Source: Pseudarthrobacter sp. PS3-L1 (GTDB taxonomy: Bacteria > Actinomycetota > Actinomycetes > Actinomycetales > Micrococcaceae). From it: DNA of 64,000 nt. Shown piece after piece: positions 60,290 through 64,000 of this stretch; positions within the stretch are counted from its first letter, which is position 1; each line of letters starts with the position of its first letter. The notes under the pieces are model-generated. The model saw nothing but the letters and a program-made list of their open reading frames with translations. It was not told the origin of the DNA and did not search any database. The stretch is taken from assembly GCF_030063285.1 (NCBI RefSeq), contig NZ_JASISU010000007.1, positions 1 through 64,000 on the forward strand, in the 5' to 3' direction. The position numbers were made by a program, and so were the translations under genes.

Positions 60290-61078
60290 ATGGCGAGCCG
60301 GACGAGCACTAGAGGTACTGTGCCTCCGGCACAAGAAAAAGTTCTGATCGCCCGTAGTGGAAACCGCTGCGCTTACCCCAGCTGTGGCGTCGAGCTGGTC
60401 ATTCCCGCTGATCATCCCGAGGACCGTCCCAAGGCAGTGGGAAAAGTTGCTCACATAGCTGCAGCGAGTCCCGGTGGTCCTCGCTACGACGCGACGATGA
60501 CAGAGGCGCAACGCGGGTCTGCTGACAATCTCATCTACTTGTGTGGATCACATCACGATGCGATTGATTCTCAAACCAATGGGCACACCCGGGATTCCCT
60601 CATTGAAGCCAAGGCGGATCACGAGCGAACAGTCGCCAGGGCGATGCGACAGGCAATGGGGTCGGTGACTTACTCCCAGTTGCGTCTCGTTTGCCAGGTT
60701 GTCGGTACAACTCCTGCCACGTCGCTGGAGTCTATCGAACTGGCTCTTCCTCTACAGGAAAAGATCGATCTCAACAGCCTGAGTGAGGTCGTCTCTGACC
60801 GAATAAAGGATGGACTATCCCAGGCCTTCAGAGTTTCAAGCTTCGTAGGCTATCAAAGCCAGTTTGATCCGGGTTTCGGACGGTCCCTTGTGGCCGGAGT
60901 AAAGGCTGACTACTACACCGCCTTGTCCGAAGGTCTGACGCCCGACCAAGTCTTTGACTATCTTGTCGAGACCGCGAGCGAGAATGCCGGACCTCGAGAA
61001 TCTCCCGAACTTCGCGCCGCGGCCTTAGCCGTGATCGCCTACCTCTTCGAAGTATGCGAGATATTCGATCGTGATTGA
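60290..61078 (+). CDS. HNH-nuclease effector of an ABC-three-component (ABC-3C) system
   Basis: A ~262-aa protein. The N-terminal HNH-like zinc domain reads RCAYPSCGVELV, VGKVAHIAAASPGGPR, then LIYLCGSHHDAID, with Cys pairs and the HI/HH metal residues. The C-terminal half (after SFVGYQSQFDP) is the ABC-3C C-terminal helical module (AALAVIAYLFEVCEIF). Known ABC-3C systems pair such effectors with a small middle component and an ABC ATPase, exactly as here. GTG 60245 is an alternative start. It begins 68 bp after hsdR and overlaps the next gene by eight bases. Confidence 0.8.
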   Translation: MASRTSTRGTVPPAQEKVLIARSGNRCAYPSCGVELVIPADHPEDRPKAVGKVAHIAAASPGGPRYDATMTEAQRGSADNLIYLCGSHHDAIDSQTNGHTRDSLIEAKADHERTVARAMRQAMGSVTYSQLRLVCQVVGTTPATSLESIELALPLQEKIDLNSLSEVVSDRIKDGLSQAFRVSSFVGYQSQFDPGFGRSLVAGVKADYYTALSEGLTPDQVFDYLVETASENAGPRESPELRAAALAVIAYLFEVCEIFDRD

Positions 61079-61301
61079 AATTCTCCCTGATAAGTTCACG
61101 CCGATCGAACAAACACTGGTTGGGCGGAGTGCCATCCTCCTTGATTTGGTTTCTGAGAAGAGCTACACGGTAGGTGGCCTGTTCGTTGCCGCAAAAGAGC
61201 GTATGAGCCCTATTACCTTCGAAACGTTCGCAGCGTCGCTTGCTTTCCTTTACGCCGCCGATTTGATCGACCACAACGACGGAATCTTGGGAGTGAGCTG
61301 A
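61071..61301 (+). CDS. ABC-3C middle component
   Basis: A 76-aa helical protein (FTPIEQTLVGRSAILLDLVSE, then FETFAASLAFLYAADLIDH), typical in size and position of the ABC-3C middle component (group 6-like), which bridges effector and ATPase. GTG start inside the end of the HNH gene; two bases to the ATPase start. Confidence 0.78.
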   Translation: MIEILPDKFTPIEQTLVGRSAILLDLVSEKSYTVGGLFVAAKERMSPITFETFAASLAFLYAADLIDHNDGILGVS

Positions 61302-61303
61302 GA

Positions 61304-63028
61304 ATGCTAATACGACTAGAAGCAAATCGGCCCGAGTTCAAGCCCATCGATTTCAAACCTGGGTTCAACGCCATCGTCGCAGACCGAGACGCCGAAGCAA
61401 CGGAGCAAGACAGCCGAAACGCGCGGGGCAAGTCAACCATCCTCAAGTTCATCAACTGGGTTCTCGCCGGAAATCGGCCGGCCAGCCTCGTCCCCCTGGC
61501 CGAAGACGGCTGGTCAATCTCTCTGACGCTGGAAATGTTTGGGGGCCGAGTAAAGGCAACCCGCGACCTCCGCGGAGGATCCAGACTGCAGATTGTGGCC
61601 GACGAGGCGTCATCGGCGGCACTCTGGCCGTACCTCAGGGAGGGCACAATAAGCCTGGAGGATTGGAAAGAGGTCCTTGGCCTTGCCCTCTTCCGACTCG
61701 AGCCGGAGCTCGAAACTACTGGGGGCCTTTCAGTCCGCACACTCCTGTCTTATGTGGTCCGCACTGACACTCCGAATGACCCGCTAAGGACTTTTAGTCA
61801 ACAGTCTGCGACTAGCAGCAGGATGCACGTCTCATTTCTTATGGGTCTGGACTGGAGGCCAGTGCGCGAGTTGGCGCGGATCAAAACTGGACTCGATCAA
61901 CTTTCTGCGATCTCGGCTGCCACACGCGATGGCCTCATCACTAGCTTGCGGCCGGAAAGTGAGCTTCTGCTCGAACGAGCATCGCTACGAGGTGAAGCCG
62001 ATGAAGGGCACACCCGGATAGGTGGCTTCAGCGTCCTGGAAGATCCGCAAGGACTAGTTGAGAGAGCCAACACGCTAACTAGGGAGATCTCATCCCTTCG
62101 CGACGAGGCTGTAACCGACCACCAAATGAAGGACCTATACGATTCGTCTCTCGCCGACGACGGTACTGAAGAAATAGACTCGGGGACTGTCGTGGCGACC
62201 CTCTTCGAGGTCTCAGGACTCATTCTTGCTGACGGTTTTAAGCGCCGAATGGACGAAGTAGAAGCTTTTCATTCCTCCCTCCTCTCCAACAGGCGAGCCT
62301 TCTTGGCGGCGGAAATTGGAGAAATCGATGAACGCTCCGCCGAACGGAACGTCCGGTTGCTGTTACTGTCCCAGCGGAGAGAATCGGCTATGCAGGCGCT
62401 TCGTGCTGGAGGGGCTCTGGAAGAGTTGCTCGCCATGCAATCGGAGCTTGCCGACATCGAAAGTAGGGTCGCTGCAGTCGACGAGCAGATCGAACAAGCG
62501 AGGGAATTGGAATCCAAGCGAGACGAACTGAAGCTCGAGAAGGCTCAAGAAAGAGCCGCCGCCGGCGAAGTCCTGTCGAAGTCCCGTAGCAAACTGGACG
62601 ACATAGGTGAGCGTTTCGGCTCGAAGATGAAAAGGCTCTACGGCAAAGATGCCGTGCTTACCGTCGCTGTAGATGACGGAGGCTTCAAATTCGGATTGAA
62701 GGTCACTGGCGCAGGCAGCACAGGGGTCAACCGTGCCACCATGTTTTGCTTTGATCTAACGATGCTCGAAGAAGGGATCCAGACGGCACACCACCCTGAC
62801 TTCTTGATCCACGACTCAACCGTGTTCGACGGCGTCGACCCTCGTCAACGCGCAGGAACCTTGCACTTCGCTCAAGAAATGGTCGAGGCTACCCGCGGCC
62901 AATACATATGCACAATCAACAGCAACGACATCCCGGATGACGTGCGCCACGAGGCTTGGTTCAGCAGCGGAATTGTGCGGACAGTACTCGACACGGAGCC
63001 GCACGGCGCAATCGGCGTCAGTTTCTAG
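61304..63028 (+). CDS. ABC-3C ABC/SMC-like ATPase (DUF2326-like)
   Basis: A 574-aa ATPase. Walker A is a relaxed form, SRNARGKSTILKFINWVLAG (residues ~38-57), in a RecF/SMC-like head; long helices (residues ~300-440, AALEELLAMQSELADIESRV) form a coiled coil; the C-terminal head holds FLIHDSTVFDGVDPRQ, the Walker B/D-loop region in which DS replaces the common DE. It would sense invasion and release the HNH nuclease. Terminator at 63039. Confidence 0.85.
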   Translation: MLIRLEANRPEFKPIDFKPGFNAIVADRDAEATEQDSRNARGKSTILKFINWVLAGNRPASLVPLAEDGWSISLTLEMFGGRVKATRDLRGGSRLQIVADEASSAALWPYLREGTISLEDWKEVLGLALFRLEPELETTGGLSVRTLLSYVVRTDTPNDPLRTFSQQSATSSRMHVSFLMGLDWRPVRELARIKTGLDQLSAISAATRDGLITSLRPESELLLERASLRGEADEGHTRIGGFSVLEDPQGLVERANTLTREISSLRDEAVTDHQMKDLYDSSLADDGTEEIDSGTVVATLFEVSGLILADGFKRRMDEVEAFHSSLLSNRRAFLAAEIGEIDERSAERNVRLLLLSQRRESAMQALRAGGALEELLAMQSELADIESRVAAVDEQIEQARELESKRDELKLEKAQERAAAGEVLSKSRSKLDDIGERFGSKMKRLYGKDAVLTVAVDDGGFKFGLKVTGAGSTGVNRATMFCFDLTMLEEGIQTAHHPDFLIHDSTVFDGVDPRQRAGTLHFAQEMVEATRGQYICTINSNDIPDDVRHEAWFSSGIVRTVLDTEPHGAIGVSF

Positions 63029-63038
63029 AACCAACAGC

Positions 63039-63066
63039 AAGGGCCGGCCATCGTAGTCCGGCCCTT
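63039..63066 (+). terminator. terminator after the ABC-3C operon
   Basis: Nine-base GC-rich stem (63039-63047 with 63058-63066) followed by CCTGG; no long T-run. Marks the right edge of the defence island. Confidence 0.6.
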
Positions 63067-63197
63067 CCTGGCCTTCCCTCTGCAAAAGAAATCTGTGGTT
63101 CAGCTTAGCTGAACGGTTGTGGTGCTGCCGCGCCCTGGTACCTCGTTGTTCCTGGTCCCGCGGGTGGTGGCTGGTCGGCTGCGTGGTCGCGGTTAAT

Positions 63198-63252
63198 GGC
63201 GGTCCGTCGCTGGTGATTGGCCGTTGTGGTTCGCCCTGGGCGGCGGACCGCC
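63198..63252. repeat. second GGCGGTCCG/CGGACCGCC hairpin
   Basis: Nine-base arms at 63198-63206 and 63244-63252 and the same GTCGCTGGTGA inner flank as at 37800. It lies about 85 bp beyond the 3' end of the broken parB, the same side as in the intact copy. Confidence 0.6.
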
Positions 63253-63337
63253 CCACTTCTGGAGGGTTCCTGGCCCTGCTGGGGTGAGTGGGCCGGGCGG
63301 CTGTATTGGGGAATCATCCGCCCGGCTCACTGTCCGG

Positions 63338-63928
63338 TTAATCGGTGTCGGTGGTGTGCATGTCGAGGATGATTTTCTCCACGGCACTTGCGGTGTAACC
63401 CCATGCGGTGAGCTGGTTCAGGTAGTGGAAGTGCCGCTTCTCGGCGGACCGTCATGAGTCTTTCTGGATGGTTTTCTCGTACCCTGCGCAGATCAGGCAG
63501 ATCAGGCCGATCAGGGAGAACTCGGGCCGGGCGGTGGTTTTTGCGGTGTGGTCCCGCAACGGGTTCCAGCCCCACCGGTCGGTATCCTCCCCGGTCCTGG
63601 CACCGATCATCTCGGTGGCGACCTTGCCGTCATAGCCGCTAGCGGTTTCCGGGTCGTGGGTGATGGCGTGGACGGTGAAGTACTGCCAGCCCTTCGGCGC
63701 GGTCTTCCGCGAGAGCAGGGTCTTCACGAACTCACGCCTGACCTTGGTGGCACTTTCCATCTCGCGGTTATTGGCTATCAGGGTCTTCCTCTCGGCTTTC
63801 TGTTCCTCGGTCATCGGGCCTTTCTGGGCCTGTATGCCGCCATCGTAGCGTTCGTACTTCAGGGTAAAGCCCAAATCTTTTCAGCCGGTGATGACGGGCT
63901 GGGCGTTGCCCTCGGTTTTGTTGACTCC
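63338..63928 (-). pseudogene. broken ParB paralog, C-terminal part
   Basis: Matches the intact ParB C-terminus block by block: KGWQYFTVHAITHDPETASGYDGKVA, EFSLIGLICLICAGYEKTI, then LNQLTAWGYTASAVEKIILDM. A TGA at 63454-63456 (codon for Trp in the intact copy) interrupts it, and 5' of about 63875 the frame is lost, with resolvase sequence beginning at 63935. Confidence 0.8.
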
Positions 63929-63934
63929 TTGACC

Positions 63935-64000
63935 TAAGCGACGAGGGCCCGTGAACGCCTGTAGAACGTGGCCCGCGACATTCCAAGATCCCGCACGACC
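63935..64000 (-). CDS. C-terminal fragment of a serine resolvase (runs off the window)
   Basis: The last 21 residues before TAG at 63935-63937 read VVRDLGMSRATFYRRSRALVA, the helix-turn-helix end of Tn3-type resolvases. Only this end is in the window, so it cannot be told whether the gene is intact. Its insertion probably broke the ParB paralog. Confidence 0.7.

Overview
The window reads as a large, mosaic, apparently conjugative plasmid (or an integrated plasmid) of a high-GC Gram-positive bacterium, most likely a Micrococcaceae/Arthrobacter-type actinomycete. Reasons: GC-rich genes with ATGA/GTGA start-stop overlaps; many GTG starts; several apparently leaderless genes with TAGGCT- or TATTCT-like -10 boxes about 7 nt before the start codon; an actinobacterial type IV secretion operon (SCO6880-type, VirB4, VirD4, DUF4913, DUF6668-like); and actinobacterial plasmid families (DUF4192, NrdH-type redoxin, Prim-Pol-like Rep). 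I saw no rRNA, tRNA or ribosomal genes. Family names are recognised by eye from motifs; no search was run.

Layout. 0.1-7.3 kb is a defence and addiction block: Xre/RES toxin-antitoxin pair, a SIR2-STAND-like-TPR protein, and a PaeR7I/XhoI-like restriction enzyme with its adenine methyltransferase. 7.5-17.2 kb is the maintenance core: a giant methyltransferase-helicase (DarB-like) with a nested small gene, a ParA plus ribbon-helix-helix partition pair flanked on both sides by GTCATT iterons, a Prim-Pol-like Rep, a CopG-like regulator, and a probable antisense RNA between copG and rep. 17.4-29.1 kb is one rightward type IV secretion operon that ends at a strong terminator. 29.3-31.4 kb holds a STAS-like/HATPase pair and a broken ISL3 transposase. 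31.2-35.1 kb is the mobilisation block: coiled-coil protein, relaxase, MobC-like protein and a probable oriT.

35.7-44.3 kb is a second maintenance and accessory zone: RHH centromere-binding candidate, redoxin, secreted peptide, ParB-family protein, DUF4192, several very small membrane proteins and a DUF1016/YhcG nuclease. It carries repeated copies of a conserved, probably structured 5' leader on the minus strand. 44.7-46.3 kb is a toxin/HigA/SecB (TAC) operon. 46.7-54.1 kb is accessory: paralogous small genes, a 46-bp repeat array, a CoA-transferase, basic micropeptides and a serine recombinase that has cut a paralog. 54.4-63.0 kb is a second defence island: type I RM (hsdMSR) followed by an HNH-type ABC-three-component system. 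The window ends in a broken ParB paralog abutting the end of a resolvase gene.

How it works together. Rep, CopG and the antisense RNA would set copy number, and the partition genes and toxin-antitoxin modules would keep the plasmid. The relaxase, oriT and T4SS would transfer it. The methyltransferase-helicase may protect incoming DNA: its C-terminal tail strikingly resembles that of the relaxase, which hints that both are recognised by the same coupling protein. The most original observations are this shared tail, the recurrent minus-strand leader element, the copG-antisense RNA-rep arrangement, and the nested gene in the methyltransferase-helicase.
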